A stretch of DNA of 64,000 nucleotides, taken from NCBI GenBank assembly GCA_964590515.1, contig CAZPZD010000004.1, forward strand, positions 1-64,000. Reading direction: 5' to 3'. Source of the DNA: JADFRG01 sp964590515. Lineage in GTDB: Bacteria > Chloroflexota > Anaerolineae > Anaerolineales > E44-bin32. Below, piece after piece: positions 8,040 to 17,900 of this stretch. The translations under genes were made by a program, and so were the position numbers. Each line of letters starts with the position of its first letter. Within the stretch, counting starts at the first letter, position 1. Below the pieces are notes generated by a model, which had not been told where the DNA came from, did not search any database, and worked only from the letters and a program-made list of their open reading frames with translations.

Positions 8040-9296
8040 CTACCCGGCTCGGGCGGCGGAACCTAACAGCCGCTCGATCGCCTCGTTCAGCTGCAGGTCC
8101 GCTTGTCCGTCCTCCGCCGCGAGCACTTCCACGTCCGGGGTCAGGCCGACCTCGTGGATTTGGCGTCCGTCGGGAGTATACCAGCGGGCGATCGTCACCC
8201 GGACCGCCCCCTGATCGTCGTTCAGCTCAATCCAGTTCTGGACCGAGCCCTTGCCGAAGGAAGTCTCCCCGACCAGCAGCCCTCGATCATGATCTTGAAT
8301 GGCCCCAGCGACGATCTCGGAGGCCGAGGCCGATCCTCCATCGATCAGGACCACCAGGGGAATCTGAGTAGCCCGACCGCCGCCCTCGACCTCGTAGATA
8401 GTCTCCTGACCATCGCCGAACCGCTCGATGAGGACAACCCCCTCCGAAAGAAACTGGGATGCAACATCCACTGCGGTGTGCAGGAAGCCGCCTCCATTGC
8501 CGCGCAGATCCAGGATCAAGCCTTGCGGATCCTGGCGGAGCAGGTCGGTAAGTTCGCGATCCAGGTCATCGGCCGTCTGCGCTCCGAAACTCAAGAGCCG
8601 GACGTATCCGATGTCTCCCGCTAACATCTCGCTCTCGACGCTCGCCAGGTCGATCCGCTCGCGGACAATCTCCAGATCGATCGGGTCGGGCACACCTTCC
8701 CGCCGGATTCTCAGCCGGACGGCTGTCCCGGCGGGCCCCAAGACCTTTCGGATGACAAGGTTGCCGTCGAGCCCGGTGACATCCTCCCCGTCGACTCCAA
8801 TCACCTGGTCGCCCGGGTGAAGCCCGCCTCGTTCGGCCGGAGAGCCGGGCATGGCGGAGATAATCGTCAGGAATTCTCCGTCCGCATCCACCCAGGCGCC
8901 AATGCCTTCGTACTCGCCGTCCAGGGGCAGGTTGGCTTGCATGTATTCATCCGGATCCATGTAGGAGGAATGCGGATCGCCCAGCGAATCGACCATCCCT
9001 CGGATGGCTCCCTGCACCAGCAAGCCGTCGTCCAGGGGCTGGTCGACAAACTCGTCATGCAGAATCTCCCAGGCCTCCCAGAACGGGGCCATGAGTTCGT
9101 CGCGGGAGGCAGGCGGCTGTGGACCCGGTTCTGGCTGGTTGATTTGCGGCGGATTGAGCTCTAGCGGTGACGTTTCCGACGGGCCGGACAGCCTCGGGAT
9201 CACCAGTCCGGTCGCCAGGCCAGCGGAGAAGGCAAGGCTCGCGATGCCGATCGCAGCGGAGATGGCTAGCACAATTCGCCAGACAGTAGGTTTCAT
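8040..9296 (-). CDS. C-terminal processing peptidase, S41 family (CtpA-like)
   Basis: This is a periplasmic or extracytoplasmic serine protease anchored by an N-terminal helix (about 8-32). The 418-aa product shows an S41 N-terminal region (EAWEILHDEFVDQPLD...LVQGAIRGMVDSLGDPHSSYM). A PDZ domain follows (about 130-215; GIGAWVD, GLHPGDQVIGVDGEDVT). The tail-protease domain has the nucleophile Ser in GGSASASEIVAGA and the general-base Lys in ETSFGKGSVQ. It is the first gene of a minus-strand series reaching the Nudix gene. No convincing promoter was found in the 92-nt gap upstream. Confidence 0.94.
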   Translation of the reverse strand: MKPTVWRIVLAISAAIGIASLAFSAGLATGLVIPRLSGPSETSPLELNPPQINQPEPGPQPPASRDELMAPFWEAWEILHDEFVDQPLDDGLLVQGAIRGMVDSLGDPHSSYMDPDEYMQANLPLDGEYEGIGAWVDADGEFLTIISAMPGSPAERGGLHPGDQVIGVDGEDVTGLDGNLVIRKVLGPAGTAVRLRIRREGVPDPIDLEIVRERIDLASVESEMLAGDIGYVRLLSFGAQTADDLDRELTDLLRQDPQGLILDLRGNGGGFLHTAVDVASQFLSEGVVLIERFGDGQETIYEVEGGGRATQIPLVVLIDGGSASASEIVAGAIQDHDRGLLVGETSFGKGSVQNWIELNDDQGAVRVTIARWYTPDGRQIHEVGLTPDVEVLAAEDGQADLQLNEAIERLLGSAARAG

Positions 9297-9388
9297 AGGC
9301 GGACTCCAGTCGGATGGGAACTTATCATGGATACCTAAGAGCGGAATGAACCTCGACGCAATGCGGCAATCGGACTAGCGGAGGGAGG

Positions 9389-10195
9389 CTAGAGAGTTAC
9401 CTGGTGGCGTGCCGCCCACTCGCGGATCAGCCTCGGATCGGCCCCGCCAGAATCGATATAGGCAAGTACGGCCTCTCCATCCAGGCGGTAGTTCGGATAA
9501 CAGGATGTGGGCCATGCTCCCCCAGGGGCCTCGACAACCGCGGTGACCGTGTGGCCGAATACCTGAGCCGTCTCCAAGCGGGTAACCACTTGCTCGGCTG
9601 TGACGATTACTTTGTCCGCGACGAAGGCAAGTTCGCGGTCGACTCCCCAGTTCTGGCCGATATCCGCATTCCCATCATGATCGGCTCGCAAGGCGTGAAT
9701 GACCGCCAAATCGCAACGGATGGGCGGGAACGCGGTCAGCATTTCGCCGCTGTAGGGATCGGCGACCTCTTTGACGTCCGGACGCAGCCGGAGCAGATCG
9801 GTACCCTGCCAGGCGTGGGAGGGGAGAAAGCCGACTCCGGAGAGGGCAGCCCGCAGGCCCAAGGCAAGGCTGGCCTCGGTCTCTTCCACGATCTCGAGGC
9901 TCCCTTCGGCGGCGGCCTGGGTGAACCGGGGGGCAAGGCCAAAGGCCTCAAGTCCAAAATAGCAGGTCCTGACTCTGGAGATGATGCCCGCCCCCACCAG
10001 TAGGTCGCTCTCCAAGCCGGCAGTAAAGGTGAGCAGAGTGAGAGCGCGGCGCGGAGCCGAGGAATTGAGTGCTGCCAAGAGGGCCAGCGTGAAGGCCATC
10101 GGGCGGCGATAGAGGGTGAAACCACCGAGGCCCAGGCTGACGTCTCCAGCCGGCAGCAACGACACCGATTCCTGCAAGCTTATTCGCTTATCCAT
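9389..10195 (-). CDS. CoA-transferase family I, alpha-like subunit (unpaired)
   Basis: The 268-aa product resembles subunit A of 3-oxoacid/glutaconate CoA-transferases, with SLLPAGDVSLGLGGFTLYRRP near the N-terminus and a glycine-rich nucleotide-fold core. GTDLLRLRPDVKEVADPYSGE and AFPPIRCDLAVIHALRADHDGNA are characteristic. These enzymes move CoA between acyl groups and usually need a beta subunit with the catalytic Glu. No beta subunit is adjacent, so it may pair with a distant gene or act differently. The 74-aa membrane gene lies 38 nt upstream. Confidence 0.85.
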   Translation of the reverse strand: MDKRISLQESVSLLPAGDVSLGLGGFTLYRRPMAFTLALLAALNSSAPRRALTLLTFTAGLESDLLVGAGIISRVRTCYFGLEAFGLAPRFTQAAAEGSLEIVEETEASLALGLRAALSGVGFLPSHAWQGTDLLRLRPDVKEVADPYSGEMLTAFPPIRCDLAVIHALRADHDGNADIGQNWGVDRELAFVADKVIVTAEQVVTRLETAQVFGHTVTAVVEAPGGAWPTSCYPNYRLDGEAVLAYIDSGGADPRLIREWAARHQVTL

Positions 10196-10233
10196 TGGGT
10201 TGAAGGATCGGAGACACCTCTCGGGCCAACGCC

Positions 10234-10458
10234 TCAGCGGGGATCGTCGGTTTGAGCCTCGGAGAGCCGAGCAACCCTGCGGTGCAGCTCGCCCAACGCA
10301 TCGTCCTCGGCTTTCCAGGGGCTTTGTGCCGTTCGAGCCGCGGTTCGCATCAATTCAACCTGGCGCTGGAGCCCGCCCCGGGTCAGGCTGAGGATCAGCA
10401 GCCCGTTGATGGCAACGACCAGCCCCAACGCAAGACAGACGACAGTCGCAGGACTCAT
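10234..10458 (-). CDS. Small single-pass membrane protein
   Basis: This is an unrecognised 74-aa product. A hydrophobic helix (about 4-26, VVCLALGLVVAINGLLILSL) is followed by a charged, probably helical cytoplasmic tail (RQVELMRTAARTA and ALGELHRRVARLSEA). A good sigma-70-type promoter at 10504-10532 points at it, which supports expression. It precedes the CoA-transferase gene in the same direction. Confidence 0.6.
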   Translation of the reverse strand: MSPATVVCLALGLVVAINGLLILSLTRGGLQRQVELMRTAARTAQSPWKAEDDALGELHRRVARLSEAQTDDPR

Positions 10459-10503
10459 GTCAGCCGCTGAGCAAGCAGAGGATCCCTCGGTGGGTCACGG
10501 CGC

Positions 10504-10532
10504 AGTATATGACGGTGGTCGAGGCGGGTCAA
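10504..10532 (-). promoter_or_regulatory. Promoter for the small membrane protein / CoA-transferase pair
   Basis: On the minus strand, TTGACC (10532-10527), 17 nt, TATACT (10509-10504). It is divergent from the mutL promoter in the same 127-nt gap. The predicted start is near 10497, giving a leader of about 40 nt. Confidence 0.65.
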
Positions 10533-10567
10533 CCTGCCGACGGCGATGTCGCGGGTGAGCCGCGCTT

Positions 10568-10573
10568 TATAAT
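10568..10573 (+). promoter_or_regulatory. -10 element of mutL, near-leaderless
   Basis: TATAAT at 10568-10573 ends 12 nt before the mutL ATG, predicting a leader of about 6 nt. No good -35 is visible at the right distance. There is also no recognisable ribosome-binding site before the ATG. Confidence 0.55.
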
Positions 10574-10585
10574 CGGCCAACTCAG

Positions 10586-12298
10586 ATGCCGATCCACCAA
10601 CTCTCAAAGGAGGTCTCCTCGGCGATCGCGGCGGGGGAAGTGGTCCAGCGCCCAGCCTCGGTCGTCAAGGAACTGCTGGAAAACGCCCTCGACGCCGGTG
10701 CGCGCTCGATCGAGGTCGTGGTCGAGGGCGGCGGCAAGCGACTGGTGATGGTTTCCGATGATGGGGAGGGCATTCGGGCCACCGAGCTCTCACTGGCGGT
10801 CGGACGGTATTCCACTTCTAAGCTTGAGTCGGTGGAAGACCTGAGGTCGATCCGGAGCCTCGGGTTTCGCGGCGAGGCGCTGGCCTCGATCGGGGCAGTC
10901 TCGCGTATGGAGATCGTCACCCGAACCCTCGGGGCTGAAGCCGGTTCGCGACTCGTGGTGGAAGGCGGGCGGATCGGCGAGCCAGAGCCGGTCGGCGCGT
11001 CGCTTGGTACGCTGGTGCGGGTCCAAGACCTCTTCTTCAACGTTCCTGCCCGAAGAAAATTCCTGAAGTCCGACTCGACCGAGCTTGGCTGGATCGCACG
11101 CCTCGTCAGTCGCTACGCGATGGCCTATCCGGACCGGCGGTTCCGGTTCGGAGGCGAGGGCCGGGAACGGCTGCGTACCGGGGGCAGCGGCGATCGGCGC
11201 GAGGCGTTGGCGGCGGTCTACGGATTGCAGGATGCCCAATCGATGATCCCGCTCGTGGAATCCGTTGTGGATGGTTCTGGGAGTGGTTCGGGGTTTGCGC
11301 TCGCTGGCTTCATCGGCCCCCCACCGCTTCACAGATCCAATCGACGCGAGATTACCGTTTTCGTGAATGGGCGTTGGATTCAGGATGTCGGGCTTGGCTC
11401 GGCGATCACCCAGGCCTATCACGGACTGCTCATGGTCGGGAAGTATCCGGTGGCGGCGCTGTTCCTCGAGATTGCTCCGGATCAGGTGGACGTCAACGTC
11501 CATCCGGCCAAGGCGGAGGTCCGCTTCGCAGATCCGCAACTGGTGTTCTCCGGGGTGCAACGGGCAGTTCGGGCCACGCTGCTTGGCCAGGTTTCAGTCC
11601 ACCCGCTTTCCCTCGGGTCGTCCGGTCCGACCCTGGGATGGAGCGGGTCGGCTCTCCAGGCCGAGCGGGCCGCAACCCCGGAGCGGGTGGTTCAACTACC
11701 TGCTGAAGCCACTGCCCGCGTTCCAATCCTTCGATCGATTGGACAAGTTGGGGCGACTTACCTGGTTGCCGAGGGCCCGGACGGAGTCTATCTCATCGAT
11801 CAGCATGCCGCCCACGAGCGGGTGCTGTTCGAACGCTTAATGAAACAAGCCGAGTCCCAGTCGCCGGAATCGCAGGCGCTGCTGGAAGCGATCACCGTGG
11901 AGTTTAGTCCGAATGAAATCAGTACCCTCGAGCATAACTTGAGCGCCCTCGGTGCGCTGGGCTTTCGAGTCGAGCCATTCGGCCCGCAAGCCTATCGGGT
12001 GCGGGCGGTGCCTGCCGTGCTTTCCGGAATCGCACCCGACCGGGCGCTGAGGGCAGTCGTTGAGGACTTCGAGGAGGACGAAACCCCGCTTGGCGAGGAA
12101 ACGGAAGCGCGGCTGGCAGCTCGGGTATGCAAGCGGGCCGCCATCAAGGCTGGTCAGATTCTGTCGTTGGAAGAACAGCGAGAACTCTTACGAGACTTGG
12201 AGCTCTGCCAGGCACCTCGAACTTGCCCGCATGGTCGACCGACGATGGTCCACCTATCCGTCGCGGCGCTCGAGCGGCAGTTTGGTCGGAGGGGGTGA
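10586..12298 (+). CDS. mutL: DNA mismatch repair protein MutL
   Basis: MutL couples mismatch recognition by MutS to strand removal. The 570-aa product has an N-terminal GHKL ATPase (1-330) with IAAGEVVQRPASVVKELLENALDAGA, DDGEGI and GFRGEALASI. A linker runs to about 375. The C-terminal dimerisation domain holds the endonuclease motif DQHAAHERVLFE (DQHA-x2-E-x4-E), plus CKRAAIKAG and CPHGRPT, so it should be the nicking, MutH-independent type. mutS is not adjacent. The stop abuts the convergent kinase gene with no gap. Confidence 0.97.
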   Translation: MPIHQLSKEVSSAIAAGEVVQRPASVVKELLENALDAGARSIEVVVEGGGKRLVMVSDDGEGIRATELSLAVGRYSTSKLESVEDLRSIRSLGFRGEALASIGAVSRMEIVTRTLGAEAGSRLVVEGGRIGEPEPVGASLGTLVRVQDLFFNVPARRKFLKSDSTELGWIARLVSRYAMAYPDRRFRFGGEGRERLRTGGSGDRREALAAVYGLQDAQSMIPLVESVVDGSGSGSGFALAGFIGPPPLHRSNRREITVFVNGRWIQDVGLGSAITQAYHGLLMVGKYPVAALFLEIAPDQVDVNVHPAKAEVRFADPQLVFSGVQRAVRATLLGQVSVHPLSLGSSGPTLGWSGSALQAERAATPERVVQLPAEATARVPILRSIGQVGATYLVAEGPDGVYLIDQHAAHERVLFERLMKQAESQSPESQALLEAITVEFSPNEISTLEHNLSALGALGFRVEPFGPQAYRVRAVPAVLSGIAPDRALRAVVEDFEEDETPLGEETEARLAARVCKRAAIKAGQILSLEEQRELLRDLELCQAPRTCPHGRPTMVHLSVAALERQFGRRG

Positions 12299-13546
12299 TC
12301 AGACTCGCGGCCGGGTGGTCACTTCGGTCATCGGACCGGATGGGAGGTGGACGGTGAAGCTGCTGCCCTTCCCGAGAGCGCTCTCCACGGTGATCCCGCC
12401 CCCGTGGCTCTCTGCGACCCTCTTGGCGATCGCCAAGCCAAGGCCGGTGCCTTGCACCTCGTCGTCACTATCCGAGACCCGATAGAACTTTTCGAAAAGT
12501 CGGGTCTGGTTCTCTGGCGAAATGCCCCGCCCGCTGTCCCGAACTTCCATCAGGACTTCCCCTTCCTCAGAGTGGAGGCCGACTACGACCTTTCCGCCGT
12601 GGGAGTTGTATTTGATGGCGTTGGTCAGCAGGTTGAGCAGCAGTTGTTTAAGCAGTTTCCGATCGCCATGAACCGGCGCCAAAGAGGCGTCAATCTCGCT
12701 CTCAAGTGAGATTCCCTTGGATTGGGCCTGGGCTCGGACCACCTCCAGCGACTCTTGGACCAAGCCACCCAGGTGCACCGGCTCGCGCTGGAAGTGGACC
12801 CGTCCGGACTCCAACCTGGAGAGTTCCAGAAAGTCAGTCGAAACATCGTTCAGCCGCCTGACCTCGGTGAGGATCGTCTCGCTGAGCTTCTGGTGCTGCT
12901 CGAGGGGCAAGTCCGCCCGCTGAAGCAGGTGGGCTGCGGCGGTCAATGCCCCCAACGGAGTGCGCAGCTCGTGCACGATCTCGGCAATAAGGTCGCTTTG
13001 GGTGAACAGCCGGCTGTTCTCCAGCGCGATCGCCGCCTGGGCGGCGAGGGTTTCTAGGATTTGCACGTCCTCGTCGGTGAAGAATCCTTCATGCTTGTTA
13101 ACCGCTTCGATTACCCCCAAGATCTTGTCCTTGGTGCGCAGTGGAACGCCGAGGATGCTGTGGGTCTCAAAACGGGTCAGCACGTCCATCTCTTGGTAAA
13201 AGCGCGGGTCGTTCAAAACGTCGTCGGAAACGATCGGCTCCCCATGGGTAAAGACCCAGCCGGCGATGCTGTTGTCGGCCGGAATCGTCCGCTGACCCAC
13301 CCCGCCCATCAGGGCACCGGTGGCGGCCTCGAAATAAAGCGAGTGGCTGGAGTGGTCGTACAACAACAGGGAGGAGGCCTCGCTTTCGGTCAATTCGCGG
13401 GCCGCGACGACGATCCGCTGCAGAAGGGTGTCCAGGTCGAAGGTGGCGGCCAGATCGGAAGTCAGCTCGAGCAGCTGTTGGTAGCGCGCAAGCAGCTTCG
13501 GATAATTGCGGATCGCGGTCTCTGGACCGGCTGCCTTAGTCGTCAC
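12299..13546 (-). CDS. GAF-domain sensor histidine kinase, soluble
   Basis: This is a predicted cytosolic two-component kinase of 415 aa with no transmembrane segment. A GAF domain (about 20-185; ASSLLLYDH, GVPLRTKDKILGVIEAVNKHEG) precedes a HisKA domain with the phospho-accepting His in AEIVHELRTPLGALT. The HATPase_c domain has the N box LLTNAIKYNSHG, G1 DSGRGI, F box LFEKFYRV and G2 GTGLGLAIAK. It follows the receiver-CpaE gene by 29 nt and is probably its partner. The signal is unknown. Confidence 0.93.
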   Translation of the reverse strand: MTTKAAGPETAIRNYPKLLARYQQLLELTSDLAATFDLDTLLQRIVVAARELTESEASSLLLYDHSSHSLYFEAATGALMGGVGQRTIPADNSIAGWVFTHGEPIVSDDVLNDPRFYQEMDVLTRFETHSILGVPLRTKDKILGVIEAVNKHEGFFTDEDVQILETLAAQAAIALENSRLFTQSDLIAEIVHELRTPLGALTAAAHLLQRADLPLEQHQKLSETILTEVRRLNDVSTDFLELSRLESGRVHFQREPVHLGGLVQESLEVVRAQAQSKGISLESEIDASLAPVHGDRKLLKQLLLNLLTNAIKYNSHGGKVVVGLHSEEGEVLMEVRDSGRGISPENQTRLFEKFYRVSDSDDEVQGTGLGLAIAKRVAESHGGGITVESALGKGSSFTVHLPSGPMTEVTTRPRV

Positions 13547-13575
13547 CAGTCACCATCCGCGGTGGGACAAATGAG

Positions 13576-14721
13576 TTAGCTGAGAGCCAGCTTGGTAGAA
13601 ATCGTCTCGGACATCTTGCGGATTTGATCCCCGGTGAGGGTATCTCGGTGCATGATGACCAGGGGAGTGCCGCTCTGGGAGGCTTGCTGAATGAGTTCCG
13701 GAGCGGGAGAGATGATCCCGGCCATCTCGATCCCCAGGTCCGCCTCCACCTGTTTCCAGGGAATGTTGAGACTCGTACGTTCGCGGGTGATCATCGCCAT
13801 GCTGGTGCGGCCGCGCTGCAGGCCGCTTGAGAACAAGTCATCCAGGACTGCCCGGGCTATGACGTTGGAAGGATAGACCGGCTCCACGACAACAATCACC
13901 CGATCACTCGCCAACAACAGCGGCTTCGAGTAGGGTCGAAGTCCGGAACCCAAGTCCAGGACCAAGACGGTGCACATCGAAGCCAGATTCTTGACCACCG
14001 CCTCCATCTGGGCAACCGCCTGGTCCAACTCAGATTCCTGGGGTTGGTACGAGGCAAGCAGCAGGCGGACCCCACTAGGATGGGTGACGAGTTCCGCTTC
14101 CACCGAGCGAAGGTGGATATCTTTGAGGGAGCGAGAGAGCAGGGTCGTCAGGCCGGTGGGCGCGCTGATATTCAAGTCCAGGGCGATTGAGCCTTGGCCG
14201 GGGTTGAACTCGGCAATGATGACATCCAGGCCATTCTGTTGCATCTGCACCCCGACGTTGAGAGACAGGGTCGAGGTCCCGAGCCCGGCCCGGGTGCCGA
14301 AGAAGCTGACGATTTGGGCTTGTTCAGGAGCTTCCTTGGTTGGAGTACCGGCCGATCGAGAGAGCACGGCCTTGACATGCGCAGTCAGCTCCGCCGGGTG
14401 GGTCGGCTTGGTCAGGTAGTCATCCACCCCGGACTCAAACCCTTTGACCTTGTCATCCACCATAGTCTTGGCGGTGAACATGACGATCGGAATATGTGAC
14501 AGCGACGGATCGGAGCGCAAGCGCTCCGTAACCTGATATCCGTCCATGTCTGGCATCATGACGTCCAACAAGATCAGGTCGGGGCGTTCCGATGAAGCTT
14601 TCGAAAGTCCAATCGTCCCGTTGCTGGCGACCGCGATCTGATACCCCTGCCGCTCAAGCATGAGGCCGACGAGCTTCAGTGTATCGATATCGTCATCGAT
14701 GATGAGGATCTTTTCGGTCAT
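13576..14721 (-). CDS. Response regulator receiver fused to CpaE/TadZ-like ATPase domain
   Basis: The 381-aa product joins an intact receiver domain (1-122; acidic DDD at 9-11, phospho-acceptor Asp53 in LLDVMMPDMDG, Lys in LTKP) to a MinD/ParA-fold domain (about 138-375). The deviant Walker A, GTRAGLGTST, lacks the usual lysines of KGGxGK(T/S), as in CpaE/TadZ localisation proteins, so ATP hydrolysis is doubtful. In pilus systems CpaE places the secretion machine at a pole, but no pilus genes are in this window. It forms an operon with the GAF kinase, which may phosphorylate it. Confidence 0.92.
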   Translation of the reverse strand: MTEKILIIDDDIDTLKLVGLMLERQGYQIAVASNGTIGLSKASSERPDLILLDVMMPDMDGYQVTERLRSDPSLSHIPIVMFTAKTMVDDKVKGFESGVDDYLTKPTHPAELTAHVKAVLSRSAGTPTKEAPEQAQIVSFFGTRAGLGTSTLSLNVGVQMQQNGLDVIIAEFNPGQGSIALDLNISAPTGLTTLLSRSLKDIHLRSVEAELVTHPSGVRLLLASYQPQESELDQAVAQMEAVVKNLASMCTVLVLDLGSGLRPYSKPLLLASDRVIVVVEPVYPSNVIARAVLDDLFSSGLQRGRTSMAMITRERTSLNIPWKQVEADLGIEMAGIISPAPELIQQASQSGTPLVIMHRDTLTGDQIRKMSETISTKLALS

Positions 14722-14748
14722 TAAGCTCGATCTGGCGAGAGCGAGGGC

Positions 14749-14777
14749 AGTCTAGCATAAAGCCCTATGCCGGGCAA
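14749..14777 (-). promoter_or_regulatory. Promoter of the receiver-CpaE / kinase operon
   Basis: On the minus strand, TTGCCC (14777-14772), 17 nt, TAGACT (14754-14749), preceded by TGC to give an extended -10, TGCTAGACT. The same nine bases occur before the TPR gene. Confidence 0.5.
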
Positions 14778-14870
14778 GGATTCGCACTTCCCACACCTTA
14801 TGTCAGCACAACCGGCGCTCGAGAAGGCCGGCTGGTCGGTCGCCCGATTTCGCAAAGCGGAGCTCGACTG

Positions 14871-14876
14871 TATAAT
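14871..14876 (+). promoter_or_regulatory. -10 element of the large sensor kinase
   Basis: A perfect TATAAT; the only -35 candidate is weak (TTCGCA, 16 nt upstream). It is immediately followed by the inverted repeat at 14877-14899. Confidence 0.55.
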
Positions 14877-14899
14877 CCGGCCGCGCTTTTTTCGGCCGG
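14877..14899 (+). promoter_or_regulatory. Inverted repeat at the transcript 5' end, touching the ribosome-binding site
   Basis: CCGGCCG (14877-14883) and CGGCCGG (14893-14899) form a perfect 7-bp stem with a 9-nt loop containing six T. Its 3' arm overlaps the first two bases of GGAGG (14898-14902), the ribosome-binding site of the kinase gene. Folding could reduce translation. Confidence 0.5.
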
Positions 14900-14906
14900 A
14901 GGCCGA

Positions 14907-17900
14907 GTGTCTATCGCCGGCTGGGGACTTGAATCCTCGTTCTATCTAGGGCTCCCGACCCGAGAAGCAGGGTATCTGCTGCTTGGGTTCTATCTCCTGT
15001 TGGTTGCGCTCACCGTTCGCAAGCCGGCCATTCGGCTGCCGAGAAAACTCGGGCCGCTACTTTATTTGTCGGCCGCGCTCTTGCTGGGCACCCTCGTGCT
15101 CTCCGGCGCGCTGTCCATCCGGATACTGACCGCGGCTGCGGCCCCTGAACAGCTGCAGGCGGGTGCCGGCTCCACCTTTCCACTGCTCGGTGCGACCCCC
15201 TGGATGGTCGCCGCTGGCTTTGTGGGTGATCTTCCCGCTGCTTTGCTGGGCCTGCTGGGAGGGCTGGTCCGGGGAGGGTGGGGCACTCAGCGATTACTGA
15301 CCCCCTTTGGAATAGCCGCCCAGGCGGCCCTGTTCAGCTGGCTCATCCGGCGCCCTTATTCAGAATGGCCAGGCCGTCTCGCCCGGCGCCCGCTGCCGAG
15401 CGCGCTGGCCACCGGTCTGGTTTTCGGTTTTCTGCGCTCGCTCGAAGACTTCGTCTACTTGCCCGCGGACTTCTTGGGTGCATTGGACCAGACCACGGCG
15501 ACCCTCGGGCCGACCGTGCTGGCCTCGACCCTCGAACTGGGATTGGCCGGAATCTTGACCGCCGGCCTAAAGGCGGCATTCGCCAATCACTGGCAGGCTC
15601 CGCAACGGCTGATGTTAGGCCCGTACAACCGGACTCTGGCCGCGCGGCTGGTGACGGTCGTGGTCTCCCTGGGCCTTGCGGGAGGGGCCGCGCTAACCTA
15701 CGGTAATTGGCTGCTCTCGCGGGCCTCCGCCCAGAGCATCATTTCAGACCAGATGCTGCAAACCGCCTCGCAAGTGGCTGAAGGAATACCGTTTTTCATC
15801 CAGACCGGCCGGACCGAGATCCGATCGATAGCTGCGAGCCTACCGGAGCAGGGCTCTGCACGGGAGATCTCGGCTGCCGCCCTCACCGCGGCGATGGAGG
15901 ACCGGGCCTACTTCACCCGGCTGGCAGTCCTGGATTCCGGTGGAGTTGCCTGGGCCGCGTGGCAAGGATCGGGCTCCGCCGTGCCGAGAGAGATCGAAGT
16001 TGCGGCTCAGACCGGCGCGCCTCAAGAATTGGTGCTCGCTGGCGCGCTTCCCGGCGAAGGGGTCCAACTCGTCTTTCTCACCCCACTGGCGAGCGGCGGC
16101 GAGGGGCCAGGCATGCTGGTGGGATGGACTGATCTTGGTCACAATCCGATTCTGGAGCCCCTCAACGCCCGGCTCCAGGCTTATGCCGGCGGCGAAGCGT
16201 TGGTTGCCGACGACCGTGGCAGGGTCATCCTGCACTCCGACCCCGGCCAGTGGCTGCGGACGGTCATCTACCCGGATCCGGCGAGTGCGGCATTCTTTCA
16301 CGCAACCGATTCTACTGGCAGCCGATCCTGGGTCTACTCGCTCCAGGTCGAGGGTTACCCCTGGCGGGTGATAATCAGCACTCCTCAAAGTGCGCTGGAT
16401 ACGCTGGCGCTCTCAACCACCGTGAATCTATTCTTGCTCTTGGTGAGCCTGGGGGGAGTCTTGATCGCGGCAGTTCACGTCATGGCCCGCCGGCTCACCC
16501 GGCCGTTGCGTGATATGGCCAGCACAGCCGAAGCCATCGCCCTGGGTGACCTCGACCGCCAGGTGCCGGCCGGGGGCGAAGACGAGATCGGCCGATTGGC
16601 CGGTTCCTTCGAGAGGATGCGCCAGGTGTTGAAGGCGCGCCTGGGCGAACTGAATCTCTTGCTGGCCACTAGCCGCCGGATGGCCGAGAGTTTTGACCTC
16701 GCGGAGGCACTTCCGATCGTGCTCAATCGAGTTCGAGACCTGATGAACGTCGATTGCGTCCGACTGGTGCTGAGCGGCTCAGAGGCTGAACTCGAAACCT
16801 ATCAGGCCGGCACGCTCGGGAAGGGCTGGGAGAGCCTCGACCGGGGGATCCTGGAGCTCACTCGCAAGCGCGGGCAGTTTTCACTGGAGAATCCGGCCCG
16901 GGCCGGGGCCGTGCTGGACCTCGGCGGTGTTTCAGACGGGTTGGAGGCGCTGATCGCCTTCCCGGTCAAACATGAGGCTGACGACCTTGGATCGCTGTGG
17001 CTCGGCCACGGCCATCCTCGGGCATTTACAAAGTCAGAGGTCCGGTTGCTGTCGATCTTCGCTGGGCAGTTGGCGATCTCACTCGAAAACGTCGGGCTCT
17101 ATCGCCAGGCGGAGCGAGAGCGAAGCCGGCTGTTGGCAATCCTCAGCTCGACTCCCGACGCGGTGATCGTCACGGACGCCCGGGGGCGGGTGTCGTTAGC
17201 CAATCCTGCTGCAGATGCCGTGCTGACGGTGAGGGCCGAAGACGCTATCGGTCGACCTATCGGCGAGCTGGTGCGAGCTCCTGAGCTGGCCGCCCTCTTC
17301 ACCGAGCCGCTTCCGCCCAGCCGCTCGCTAGAGATCAAGATCGACGGAGGGCGGGTGCTTTATGCCTCAGCCTCGGATGTGCCGGGCGGGCAGCTCGGCA
17401 GGGTGTGCGTCCTTTCGGATATCACCCACTACAAAGTGCTTGATGCCCTGAAGTCCGAGTTCGTCTCCACGGTGAGCCATGACCTGCGATCGCCGCTCAC
17501 GCTGATGCGGGGCTATTCCAGCATGGTTGCCAACGTCGGATCGGTTACTTCCCAGCAGCAGGAGCTGCTAGACAAGATCCAGTCCAGCGTGGATCGAATG
17601 ACCAATTTGGTGGACGACCTGCTCGATCTGGGGCGAATCGAGGGCGGAATTGGCCTGAGCCTTGAAGCGGTGGAAATATCGGCAATCCTCCAAGAAGTCC
17701 TGACCAATTTCCGCCCTCTGGCGCTCAATAAACAGGTTGCGCTCGAAGTGCAGCTCGGCTCAAGGTTGCTCCCGGTGCAGGCCGATCCGATCTTGCTGCG
17801 CCAGGCGATCGCCAACCTGGTGGACAACGCGATCAAGTATTCTCAGCCCGGTGCTCGAGTGTTGCTACGGGCCGATCAAATCGAAGGCCGCCAGATCGTT

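Noticed and set aside
12290..12305. Bidirectional terminator between mutL and the convergent kinase
   Set aside because: The stop codons abut and no stem with a T-run is present; transcription must end within one of the genes.
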